From Tachypleus tridentatus (lineage: Eukaryota > Arthropoda > Merostomata > Xiphosura > Limulidae), in assembly GCF_004210375.1 (NCBI RefSeq), contig NC_134833.1, positions 23,378,063 through 23,442,062 of the forward strand: a stretch of DNA of 64,000 nucleotides, read 5' to 3'. The translations under genes were made by a program, and so were the position numbers. Shown here piece by piece: positions 1 through 15,000 of the stretch (position 1 is the stretch's first letter; each line of letters opens with the position of its first letter). The notes under the pieces were generated by a model, which searched no databases, was not told where the DNA came from, and saw only the letters and a program-made list of their open reading frames with translations.

Positions 1-3000
1 CAACAATGTAGTGGTGTATAAAACCATCACCTACTGATCAACAATGTAGTGGTGTATGAAAACCAATACCTACTGTTCAACAATGTAGTGGTGTATAAAA
101 GCCATCACCTACTGATCAACAATGTAGTGGTGTATAAAACCATCACCTACTGATCAACAATGTGGTGGTGTATAAAACCATCACCTACTGATCAACAATG
201 TAGTGGTGTATAAAACCATCACCTACTGATCAACAATGTAGTGGTGTATAAAACCATCACCTACTGATCAACAATGTAGTGGTGTATAAAACCATCACCT
301 ACTGATCAACAATGTAGTGTTGTATAAAAACCATCACCTACTGATCAACAATGTAGTGGTGTATAAAACCATCACCTACTGATCAACAATGTAGTGGTGT
401 ATAAAACCATCACCTACTGATCAACAATGTAGTGGTGTATAAAACCATCACCTACTGATCAACAATGTAGTGGTGTATAAAACCATCACCTACTGATCAA
501 CAATGTAGTGGTGTATAAAACCATCACCTACTGATCAACAATGTAGTGGTGTATAAAACCATCACCTACTGATCAACAATGTAGTGGTGTATAAAACCAT
601 CACCTACTGATCAACAATGTAGTGGTGTATAAAACCATCACCTACTGATCAACAATGTAGTGGTGTATAAAACCATCACCTACTGATCAACAATGTAGTG
701 GTGTATAAAACCATCACCTACTGATCAACAATGTAGTGGTGTATAAAACCATCACCTACTGATCAACAATGTAGTGGTGTATAAAAACCATCACCTACTG
801 ATCAACAATGTAGTGGTGTATAAAACCATCACCTACTGATCAACAATGTAGTGGTGTATAAAACCATCACCTACTGATCAACAATGTAGTGGTGTATAAA
901 ACCATCACCTACTGATCAACAATGTAGTGGTGTATAAAACCATCACCTACTGATCAACAATGTAGTGGTGTATAAAACCATCACCTACTGATCAACAATG
1001 TAGTGGTGTATAAAAACCATCACCTACTGATCAACAATGTAGTGGTGTATAAAACCATCACCTACTGATCAACAATGTAGTGGTGTATGAAAACCATCAC
1101 CTACTGATCAACAATGTAGTGGTGTATAAAAACCATCACCTACTGATCAACAATGTAGTGGTGTATAAAACCATCACCTACTGATCAACAATGTAGTGGT
1201 GTATAAAACCATCACCTACTGATCAACAATGTAGTGGTGTATAAAACCATCACCTACTGATCAACAATGTAGTGGTGTATAAAAACCATCACCTACTGAT
1301 CAACAATGTAGTGGTGTATAAAACCATCACCTACTGATCAACAATGTAGTGGTGTATAAAACCATCACCTACTGATCAACAATGTAGTGGTGTATAAAAC
1401 CATCACCTACTGATCAACAATGTAGTGGTGTATAAAACCATCACCTACTGATCAACAATGTAGTGGTGTATAAAACCATCACCTACTGATCAACAATGTA
1501 GTGGTGTATAAAACCATCACCTACTGATCAACAATGTAGTGGTGTATAAAACCATCACCTACTGATCAACAATGTAGTGGTGTATAAAAACCATCACCTA
1601 CTGATCAACAATGTAGTGGTGTATAAAAACCATCACCTACTGATCAACAATGTAGTGGTGTATAAAAACCATCACCTACTGATCAACAATGTAGTGGTGT
1701 ATAAAACCATCACCTACTGATCAACAATGTAGTGGTGTATAAAACCATCACCTACTGATCAACAATGTAGTGGTGTATAAAACCATCACCTACTGATCAA
1801 CAATGTAGTGGTGTATAAAACCATCACCTACTGATCAACAATGTAGTGGTGTATAAAACCATCACCTACTGATCAACAATGTAGTGGTGTATAAAACCAT
1901 CACCTACTGATCAACAATGTAGTGGTGTATAAAACCATCACCTACTGATCAACAATGTAGTGGTGTATAAAACCATCACCTACTGATCAACAATGTAGTG
2001 GTGTATAAAACCATCACCTACTGATCAACAATGTAGTGGTGTATAAAAACCATCACCTACTGATCAACAATGTAGTGGTGTATAAAACCATCACCTACTG
2101 ATCAACAATGTAGTGGTGTATAAAAACCATCACCTACTGATCAACAATGTAGTGTTGTATAGAAACCATCACCTACTGATCAACAATGTAGTGGTGTATA
2201 AAACCATCACCTACTGATCAACAATGTAGTGGTGTATAAAACCATCACCTACTGATCAACAATGTAGTGGTGTATAAAACCATCACCTACTGATCAACAA
2301 TGTAGTGGTGTATAAAAAACCATCACCTACTGACCAACAAGGTAGTGGTGTATAAAAACCATCACCTACTGATCAACAATGTAGTGTATATAAAACCATC
2401 ACCTACTGATCAACAATGTAGTGGTGTATAAAACCATCACCTACTGATCAACAATGTAGTGGTGTATAAAACCATCACCTACTGATCAACAATGTAGTGG
2501 TGTATAAAACCATCACCTACTGATCAACAATGTAGTGGTGTATAAAACCATCACCTACTGATCAACAATGTAGTGGTGTATAAAACCATCACCTACTGAT
2601 CAACAATGTAGTGGTGTATAAAAACCATCACCTACTGATCAACAATGTAGTGGTGTATAAAACCATCACCTACTGATCAACAATGTAGTGGTGTATAAAA
2701 CCATCACCTACTGATCAACAATGTAGTGGTGTATAAAACCATCACCTACTGATCAACAATGTAGTGGTGTATAAAAACCATCACCTACTGATCAACAATG
2801 TAGTGGTGTATAAAACCATCACCTACTGATCAACAATGTAGTGGTGTATAAAACCATCACCTACTGATCAACAATGTAGTGGTGTATAAAACCATCACCT
2901 ACTGATCAACAATGTAGTGGTGTATAAAACCATCACCTTCTGATCAACAATGTAGTGGTGTATAAAACCATCACCTACTGATCAACAATGTAGTGGTGTA

Positions 3001-6000
3001 TAAAACCATCACCTACTGATCAACAATGTAGTGGTGTATAAAAACCATCACCTACTGATCAACAATGTAGTGGTGTATAAAAACCATCACCTACTGATCA
3101 ACAATGTAGTGGTGTATAAAACCATCACCTACTGATCAACAATGTAGTGGTGTATAAAACCATCACCTACTGATCAACAATGTAGTGGTGTATAAAACCC
3201 ATCACCTACTGATCAACAATGTAGTGGTGTATAAAACCATCACCTACTGATCAACAATGTAGTGGTGTATAAAACCATCACCTACTGATCAACAATGTAG
3301 TGGTGTATAAAACCATCACCTACTGATCAACAATGTAGTGGTGTATAAAAACCATCACCTACTGATCAACAATGTAGTGGTGTATAAAAACCATCACCTA
3401 CTGATCAACAATGTAGTGGTGTATAAAAACCATCACCTACTGATCAACAATGTAGTGGTGTATAAAACCATCACCTACTGATCAACAATGTAGTGGTGTA
3501 TAAAACCATCACCTACTGATCAACAATGTAGTGGTGTATAAAACCATCACCTTCTGATCAACAATGTAGTGGTGTATAAAACCATCACCTACTGATCAAC
3601 AATGTAGTGGTGTATAAAACCATCACCTACTGATCAACAATGTAGTGGTGTATAAAACCATCACTTACTGATCAACAATGTAGTGGTGTATAAAAACCAT
3701 CACCTACTGATCAACAATGTAGTGGTGTATAAAACCATCACCTACTGATCAACAATGTAGTGGTGTATAAAACCATCACCTACTGATCAACAATGTAGTG
3801 GTGTATAAAACCATCACCTACTGATCAACAATGTAGTGGTGTATAAAACCATCACCTACTGATCAACAATGTAGTGGTGTATAAAAACCATCACCTACTG
3901 ATCAACAATGTAGTGGTGTATAAAACCATCACTTACTGATCAACAATGTAGTGGTGTATAAAACCATCACCTACTGATCAACAATGTAGTGGTGTATAAA
4001 AAACCATCACCTACTGATCAACAATGTAGTGGTGTATAAAACCATCACCTACTGATCAACAATGTAGTGGTGTATAAAACCATCACCTACTGATCAACAA
4101 TGTAGTGGTGTATAAAACCATCACCTACTGATCAACAATGTAGTGGTGTATAAAACCATCACCTACTGATCAACAATGTAGTGGTGTATAAAACCATCAC
4201 CTACTGATCAACAATGTAGTGGTGTATAAAAACCATCACCTACTGATCAACAATGTAGTGGTGTATAAAACCATCACCTACTGATCAACAATGTAGTGGT
4301 GTATAAAACCATCACCTACTGATCAACAATGTAGTGGTGTATAAAACCATCACCTACTGATCAACAATGTAGTGGTGTATAAAACCATCACCTACTGATC
4401 AACAATGTAGTGGTGTATAAAACCATCACCTACTGATCAACAATGTAGTGGTGTATAAAAACCATCACCTACTGATCAACAATGTAGTGGTGTATAAAAC
4501 CATCACCTACTGATCAACAATGTAGTGGTGTATAAAAACCATCACCTACTGATCAACAATGTAGTGGTGTATAAAACCATCACCTACTGATCAACAATGT
4601 AGTGGTGTATAAAAACCATCACCTACTGATCAACAATGTAGTGGTGTATAAAAACCATCACCTACTGATCAACAATGTAGTGGTGTATAAAACCATCACC
4701 TACTGATCAACAATGTAGTGGTGTATAAAACCATCACCTACTGATCAACAATGTAGTGGTGTATAAAACCATCACCTACTGATCAACAATGTAGTGGTGT
4801 ATAAAACCATCACCTACTGATCAACAATGTAGTGGTGTATAAAACCATCACCTACTGATCAACAATGTAGTGGTGTATAAAACCATCACCTACTGATCAA
4901 CAATGTAGTGGTGTATAAAAACCATCACCTACTGATCAACAATGTAGTGGTGTATAAAACCATCACCTACTGATCAACAATGTAGTGGTGTATAAAACCA
5001 TCACCTACTGATCAACAATGTAGTGGTGTATAAAACCATCACCTACTGATCAACAATGTAGTGGTGTATAAAAAATTCCATCACCTACTGATCAACAATG
5101 TAGTGGTGTATAAAACCATCACCTACTGATCAACAATGTAGTGGTGTATAAAACCATCACCTACTGATCAACAATGTAGTGGTGTATAAAAACCATCACC
5201 TACTGATCAACAATGTAGTGGTGTATAAAACCATCACCTACTGATCAACAATGTAGTGGTGTATAAAACCATCACCTACTGATCAACAATGTAGTGGTGT
5301 ATAAAACCATCACCTACTGATCAACAATGTAGTGGTGTATAAAACCATCACCTACTGATCAACAATGTAGTGGTGTATAAAACCATCACCTACTGATCAA
5401 CAATGTAGTGGTGTATAAAACCATCACCTACTGATCAACAATGTAGTGGTGTATAAAACCATCACCTACTGATCAACAATGTAGTGGTGTATAAAACCAT
5501 CACTTACTGATCAACAATGTAGTGGTGTATAAAAACCATCACCTACTGATCAACAATGTAGTGGTGTATAAAAACCATCACCTACTGACCAGCAATGTAG
5601 TGTTCTGTAGAAACCATCACCTACTGATCAACAATGTAGTGGTGTATAAAACCATCACCTACTGATCAACAATGTAGTGGTGTATAAAACCATCACCTAC
5701 TGATCAACAATGTAGTGGTGTATAAAAACCATCACCTACTGATCAACAATGTAGTGGTGTATAAAACCATCACCTACTGATCAACAATGTAGTGGTGTAT
5801 AAAACCATCACCTACTGATCAACAATGTAGTGGTGTATAAAACCATCACCTACTGATCAACAATGTAGTGGTGTATAAAACCATCACCTACTGATCAACA
5901 ATGTAGTGGTGTATAAAACCATCACCTACTGATCAACAATGTAGTGGTGTATAAAACCATCACCTACTGATCAACAATGTAGTGGTGTATAAAAACCATC

Positions 6001-9000
6001 ACCTTCTGATCAACAATGTAGTGGTGTATAAAAACCATCACCTACTGATCAACAATGTAGTGGTGTATAAAACCATCATTTACTGATCAACAATGTAGTG
6101 GTGTATAAAACCATCACCTACTGATCAACAATGTAGTGGTGTATAAAACCATCACCTACTGATCAACAATGTAGTGGTGTATAAAACCATCACCTACTGA
6201 TCAACAATGTAGTGGTGTATAAAACCATCACCTACTGATCAACAATGTAGTGGTGTATAAAACCATCACCTACTGATCAACAATGTAGTGGTGTATAAAA
6301 CCATCACCTACTGATCAACAATGTAGTGGTGTATAAAACCATCACCTACTGATCAACAATGTAGTGGTGTATAAAACCATCACCTACTGATCAACAATGT
6401 AGTGGTGTATAAAAACCATCACCTACTGATCAACAATGTAGTGGTGTATAAAAACCATCACCTACTGATCAACAATGTAGTGGTGTATAAAACCATCACC
6501 TACTGATCAACAATGTAGTGGTGTATAAAAACCATCACCTACTGATCAACAATGTAGTGGTGTATAAAACCATCACCTACTGATCAACAATGTAGTGGTG
6601 TATAAAACCATCACCTACTGATCAACAATGTAGTGGTGTATAAAACCATCACCTACTGATCAACAATGTAGTGGTGTATAAAACCATCACCTACTGATCA
6701 ACAATGTAGTGGTGTATAAAAACCATCACTTACTGATCAACAATGTAGTGGTGTATAAAACCATCACCTACTGATCAACAATGTAGTGGTGTATAAAACC
6801 ATCACCTACTGATCAACAATGTAGTGGTGTATAAAAACCATCACCTACTGATCAACAATGTAGTGGTGTATAAAACCATCACCTACTGATCAACAATGTA
6901 GTGGTGTATAAAACCATCACCTACTGATCAACAATGTAGTGGTGTATAAAACCATCACCTACTGATCAACAATGTAGTGGTGTATAAAACCATCACCTAC
7001 TGATCAACAATGTAGTGGTGTATAAAACCATCACCTACTGATCAACAATGTAGTGGTGTATAAAAACCATCACCTACTGATCAACAATGTAGTGGTGTAT
7101 AAAACCATCACCTACTGATCAACAATGTAGTGGTGTATAAAAAACCATCACCTACTGATCAACAATGTAGTGGTGTATAAAAACCATCACCTACTGATCA
7201 ACAATGTAGTGGTGTATAAAAACCATCACCTACTGATCAACAATGTAGTGGTGTATAAAAACCATCACCTACTGATCAACAATGTAGTGGTGTATAAAAC
7301 CATCACCTACTGATCAACAATGTAGTGGTGTATAAAAACCATCACCTACTGATCAACAATGTAGTGGTGTATAAAAACCATCACCTACTGATCAACAATG
7401 TAGTGGTGTATAAAACCATCACCTACTGATCAACAATGTAGTGGTGTATAAAACCATCACCTACTGATCAACAATGTAGTGGTGTATAAAACCATCACCT
7501 TCTGATCAACAATGTAGTGGTGTATAAAACCATCACCTACTGATCAACAATGTAGTGGTGTATAAAACCATCACCTACTGATCAACAATGTAGTGGTGTA
7601 TAAAAACCATCACCTACTGATCAACAATGTAGTGGTGTATAAAACCATCACCTACTGATCAACAATGTAGTGGTGTATAAAACCATCACCTACTGATCAA
7701 CAATGTAGTGGTGTATAAAACCATCACCTACTGATCAACAATGTAGTGGTGTATAAAACCATCACCTACTGATCAACAATGTAGTGGTGTATAAAACCAT
7801 CACCTACTGATCAACAATGTAGTGGTGTATAAAACCATCACCTACTGATCAACAATGTAGTGGTGTATAAAACCATCACCTACTGATCAACAATGTAGTG
7901 GTGTATAAAACCATCACCTACTGATCAACAATGTAGTGGTGTATAAAAACCATCACCTACTGATCAACAATGTAGTGGTGTATAAAACCATCACCTACTG
8001 ATCAACAATGTAGTGGTGTATAAAACCATCACCTACTGATCAACAATGTAGTGGTGTATAAAACCATCACCTACTGATCAACAATGTAGTGGTGTATAAA
8101 ACCATCACCTACTGATCAACAATGTAGTGGTGTATAAAAACCATCACCTACTGATCAACAATGTAGTGGTGTATAAAACCATCACCTACTGATCAACAAT
8201 GTAGTGGTGTATAAAACCATCACCTACTGATCAACAATGTAGTGGTGTATAAAACCATCACCTACTGATCAACAATGTAGTGGTGTATAAAACCATCACC
8301 TACTGATCAACAATGTAGTGGTGTATAAAAAACCATCACCTACTGATCAACAATGTAGTGGTGTATAAAAACCATCACCTACTGATCAACAATGTAGTGG
8401 TGTATAAAACCATCACCTACTGATCAACAATGTAGTGGTGTATAAAACCATCACCTACTGATCAACAATGTAGTGGTGTATAAAACCATCACCTACTGAT
8501 CAACAATGTAGTGGTGTATAAAACCATCACCTACTGATCAACAATGTAGTGGTGTATAAAACCATCACCTACTGATCAACAATGTAGTGGTGTATAAAAC
8601 CATCACCTACTGATCAACAATGTAGTGGTGTATAAAACCATCACCTACTGATCAACAATGTAGTGGTGTATAAAACCATCACCTACTGATCAACAATGTA
8701 GTGGTGTATAAAACCATCACCTACTGATCAACAATGTAGTGGTGTATAAAAACCATCACCTACTGATCAACAATGTAGTGGTGTATAAAACCATCACCTA
8801 CTGATCAACAATGTAGTGGTGTATAAAACCATCACCTACTGATCAACAATGTAGTGGTGTATAAAAACCATCACCTACTGATCAACAATGTAGTGGTGTA
8901 TAAAAACCATCACCTACTGATCAACAATGTAGTGGTGTATAAAACCATCACCTACTGATCAACAATGTAGTGGTGTATAAAACCATCACCTACTGATCAA

Positions 9001-12000
9001 CAATGTAGTGGTGTATAAAACCATCACCTACTGATCAACAATGTAGTGGTGTATAAAACCATCACCTACTGATCAACAATGTAGTGGTGTATAAAACCAT
9101 CACCTACTGATCAACAATGTAGTGGTGTATAAAAACCATCACCTACTGATCAACAATGTAGTGGTGTATAAAACCATCACCTACTGATCAACAATGTAGT
9201 GGTGTATAAAACCATCACCTACTGATCAACAATGTAGTGGTGTATAAAACCATCACCTACTGATCAACAATGTAGTGGTGTATAAAACCATCACCTACTG
9301 ATCAACAATGTAGTGGTGTATAAAACCATCACCTACTGATCAACAATGTAGTGGTGTATAAAACCATCACCTACTGATCAACAATGTAGTGGTGTATAAA
9401 AAACCATCACCTACTGATCAACAATGTAGTGGTGTATCAAAACCATCACCTACTGACCAACAATGTAGTGGTGTATAAAAACCATCACCTACTGATCAAC
9501 AATGTAGTGGTGTATAAAACCATCACCTACTGATCAACAATGTAGTGGTGTATAAAACCATCACCTACTGATCAACAATGTAGTGGTGTATAAAAACCAT
9601 CACCTACTGATCAACAATGTAGTGGTGTATAAAACCATCACCTACTGATCAACAATGTAGTGGTGTATAAAACCATCACCTACTGATCAACAATGTAGTG
9701 GTGTATAAAACCATCACCTACTGATCAACAATGTAGTGGTGTATAAAAACCATCACCTACTGATCAACAATGTAGTGGTGTATAAAACCATCACCTACTG
9801 ATCAACAATGTAGTGGTGTATAAAACCATCACCTACTGATCAACAATGTAGTGGTGTATAAAACCATCACCTACTGATCAACAATGTAGTGGTGTATAAA
9901 AACCATCACCTACTGATCAACAATGTAGTGGTGTATAAAACCATCACCTACTGATCAACAATGTAGTGGTGTATAAAACCATCACCTACTGATCAACAAT
10001 GTAGTGGTGTATAAAACCATCACCTACTGATCAACAATGTAGTGGTGTATAAAACCATCACCTACTGATCAACAATGTAGTGGTGTATAAAACCATCACC
10101 TACTGATCAACAATGTAGTGGTGTATAAAACCATCACCTACTGATCAACAATGTAGTGGTGTATAAAAACCATCACCTACTGATCAACAATGTAGTGGTG
10201 TATAAAACCATCACCTACTGATCAACAATGTAGTGGTGTATAAAAACCATCACCTACTGATCAACAATGTAGTGGTGTATAAAACCATCACCTACTGATC
10301 AACAATGTAGTGGTGTATAAAACCATCACCTACTGATCAACAATGTAGTGGTGTATAAAAACCATCACCTACTGATCAACAATGTAGTGGTGTATAAAAC
10401 CATCACCTACTGATCAACAATGTAGTGGTGTATAAAAACCATCACCTACTGATCAACAATGTAGTGGTGTATAAAACCATCACCTACTGATCAACAATGT
10501 AGTGGTGTATAAAACCATCACCTACTGATCAACAATGTAGTGGTGTATAAAAACCATCACCTACTGATCAACAATGTAGTGGTGTATAAAACCATCACCT
10601 ACTGATCAACAATGTAGTGGTGTATAAAACCATCACCTACTGATCAACAATGTAGTGGTGTATAAAACCATCACCTACTGATCAACAATGTAGTGGTGTA
10701 TAAAACCATCACCTACTGATCAACAATGTAGTGGTGTATAAAACCATCACCTACTGATCAACAATGTAGTGGTGTATAAAACCATCACCTACTGATCAAC
10801 AATGTAGTGGTGTATAAAACCATCACCTACTGATCAACAATGTAGTGGTGTATAAAACCATCACCTACTGATCAACAATGTAGTGGTGTATAAAACCATC
10901 ACCTACTGATCAACAATGTAGTGGTGTATAAAACCATCACCTACTGATCAACAATGTAGTGGTGTATAAAACCATCACCTACTGATCAACAATGTAGTGG
11001 TGTATAAAACCATCACCTACTGATCAACAATGTAGTGGTGTATAAAACCATCACCTACTGATCAACAATGTAGTGGTGTATAAAAACCATCACCTACTGA
11101 TCAACAATGTAGTGGTGTATAAAACCATCACCTACTGATCAACAATGTAGTGGTGTATAAAACCATCACCTACTGATCAACAATGTAGTGGTGTATAAAA
11201 CCATCACCTACTGATCAACAATGTAGTGGTGTATAAAACCATCACCTACTGATCAACAATGTAGTGGTGTATAAAACCATCACCTACTGATCAACAATGT
11301 AGTGGTGTATAAAACCATCACCTACTGATCAACAATGTAGTGGTGTATAAAACCATCACCTACTGATCAACAATGTAGTGGTGTATAAAAACCATCACCT
11401 ACTGATCAACAATGTAGTGGTGTATAAAAACCATCACCTACTGATCAACAATGTAGTGGTGTATAAAACCATCACCTACTGATCAACAATGTAGTGGTGT
11501 ATAAAACCATCACCTACTGATCAACAATGTAGTGGTGTATAAAACCATCACCTACTGATCAACAATGTAGTGGTGTATAAAACCATCACCTACTGATCAA
11601 CAATGTAGTGGTGTAAAAACCATCACCTACTGATCAACAATGTAGTGGTGATCATGTAGTGGTGTATAAAACCATCACCTACTGATCAACAATGTAGTGG
11701 TGTATAAAAACCATCACCTACTGATCAACAATGTAGTGGTGTATAAAAACCATCACCTACTGATCAACAATGTAGTGTTCTGTATAAACCATCACCTACT
11801 GATCAACAATGTAGTGGTGTATAAAAACCATCACCTACTGATCAACAATGTAGTGGTGTATAAAACCATCACCTACTGATCAACAATGTAGTGGTGTATA
11901 AAAACCATCACCTACTGATCAACAATGTAGTGGTGTATAAAACCATCACCTACTGACCAACAACGTAGTGTTCTGTAGTGGTGTATAAAACCATCACCTA

Positions 12001-15000
12001 CTGATCAACAATGTAGTGGTGTATAAAACCATCACCTACTGATCAACAATGTAGTGGTGTATAAAAACCATCACCTACTGATCAACAATGTAGTGGTGTA
12101 TAAAACCATCACCTACTGATCAACAATGTAGTGGTGTATAAAAACCATCACCTACTGATCAACAATGTAGTGGTGTATAAAAACCATCACCTACTGATCA
12201 ACAATGTAGTGGTGTATAAAAACAATGTAGTGGTGTATAAAACATCACCTACTGATCAACAATGTAGTGGTGTATAAAACCATCACCTACTGATCAACAA
12301 TGTAGTGGTGTATAAAACCATCACCTACTGATCAACAATGTAGTGGTGTATAAAACCATCACCTACTGATCAACAATGTAGTGGTGTATAAAAACCATCA
12401 CCTACTGATCAACAATGTAGTGGTGTATAAAACCATCACCTACTGATCAACAATGTAGTGGTGTATAAAACCATCACCTACTGATCAACAATGTAGTGGT
12501 GTATAAAAACCATCACCTACTGATCAACAATGTAGTGGTGTATAAAACCATCACCTACTGATCAACAATGTAGTGGTGTATGAAAACCATCACCTACTGA
12601 TCAACAATGTAGTGGTGTATAAAAACCATCACCTACTGATCAACAATGTAGTGGTGTATAAAACCATCACCTACTGATCAACAATGTAGTGGTGTATAAA
12701 ACCATCACCTACTGATCAACAATGTAGTGGTGTATAAAACCATCACCTACTGATCAACAATGTAGTGGTGTATAAAACCATCACCTACTGATCAACAATG
12801 TAGTGGTGTATAAAACCATCACCTACTGATCAACAATGTAGTGGTGTATAAAACCATCACCTACTGATCAACAATGTAGTGGTGTATAAAACCATCACCT
12901 ACTGATCAACAATGTAGTGGTGTATAAAACCATCACCTACTGATCAACAATGTAGTGGTGTATAAAAACCATCACCTACTGATCAACAATGTAGTGGTGT
13001 ATAAAACCATCACCTACTGATCAACAATGTAGTGGTGTATAAAACCATCACCTACTGATCAACAATGTAGTGGTGTATAAAACCATCACCTACTGATCAA
13101 CAATGTAGTGGTGTATAAAACCATCACCTACTGATCAACAATGTAGTGGTGTATAAAAACCATCACCTACTGATCAAAAAACCATCACCTACTGATCAAC
13201 AATGTAGTGGTGTATAAAACCATCACCTACTGATCAACAATGTAGTGGTGTATAAAACCATCACCTACTGATCAACAATGTAGTGGTGTATAAAAACCAT
13301 CACCTACTGATCAACAATGTAGTGGTGTATAAAACCATCACCTACTGATCAACAATGTAGTGGTGTATAAAACCATCACCTACTGATCAACAATGTAGTG
13401 GTGTATAAAACCATCACCTACTGATCAACAATGTAGTGGTGTATAAAAACCATCACCTACTGATCAACAATGTAGTGGTGTATAAAACCATCACCTACTG
13501 ATCAACAATGTAGTGGTGTATAAAAACCATCACCTACTGATCAACAATGTAGTGGTGTATAAAACCATCACCTACTGATCAACAATGTAGTGGTGTATAA
13601 AACCATCACCTACTGATCAACAATGTAGTGGTGTATAAAACCATCACCTACTGATCAACAATGTAGTGGTGTATAAAACCATCACCTACTGATCAACAAT
13701 GTAGTGGTGTATAAAACCATCACCTACTGATCAACAATGTAGTGGTGTATAAAACCATCACCTACTGATCAACAATGTAGTGGTGTATAAAACCATCACC
13801 TACTGATCAACAATGTAGTGGTGTATAAAACCATCACCTACTGATCAACAATGTAGTGGTGTATAAAACCATCACCTACTGATCAACAATGTAGTGGTGT
13901 ATAAAACCATCACCTACTGATCAACAATGTAGTGGTGTATAAAACCATCACCTACTGATCAACAATGTAGTGGTGTATAAAACCATCACCTACTGATCAA
14001 CAATGTAGTGGTGTATAAAAACCATCACCTACTGATCAACAATGTAGTGGTGTATAAAACCATCACCTACTGATCAACAATGTAGTGGTGTATAAAAACC
14101 ATCACCTTCTGATCAACAATGTAGTGGTGTATAAAACCATCACCTACTGATCAACAATGTAGTGGTGTATAAAACCATCACCTACTGATCAACAATGTAG
14201 TGGTGTATAAAAACCATCACCTACTGATCAACAATGTAGTGGTGTATAAAACCATCACCTACTGATCAACAATGTAGTGGTGTATAAAACCATCACCTAC
14301 TGATCAACAATGTAGTGGTGTATAAAACCATCACCTACTGATCAACAATGTAGTGGTGTATAAAACCATCACCTACTGATCAACAATGTAGTGGTGTATA
14401 AAACCATCACCTACTGATCAACAATGTAGTGGTGTATAAAACCATCACCTACTGATCAACAATGTAGTGGTGTATAAAAACCATCACCTACTGATCAACA
14501 ATGTAGTGGTGTATAAAACCATCACCTACTGATCAACAATGTAGTGGTGTATAAAACCATCACCTACTGATCAACAATGTAGTGGTGTATAAAACCATCA
14601 CCTACTGATCAACAATGTAGTGGTGTATAAAACCATCACCTACTGATCAACAATGTAGTGGTGTATAAAAACCATCACCTACTGATCAACAATGTAGTGG
14701 TGTATAAAACCATCACCTACTGATCAACAATGTAGTGGTGTATAAAACCATCACCTACTGATCAACAATGTAGTGGTGTATAAAACCATCACCTACTGAT
14801 CAACAATGTAGTGGTGTATAAAACCATCACCTACTGATCAACAATGTAGTGGTGTATAAAACCATCACCTACTGATCAACAATGTAGTGGTGTATAAAAC
14901 CATCACCTACTGATCAACAATGTAGTGGTGTATAAAACCATCACCTACTGATCAACAATGTAGTGGTGTATAAAACCATCACCTACTGATCAACAATGTA

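Noticed and set aside
11697..11879. Open frame of 60 codons inside the satellite
   Set aside because: It is a product of the repeat unit read across a few 39-bp variants and begins at a non-ATG codon. It has no independent coding signal.
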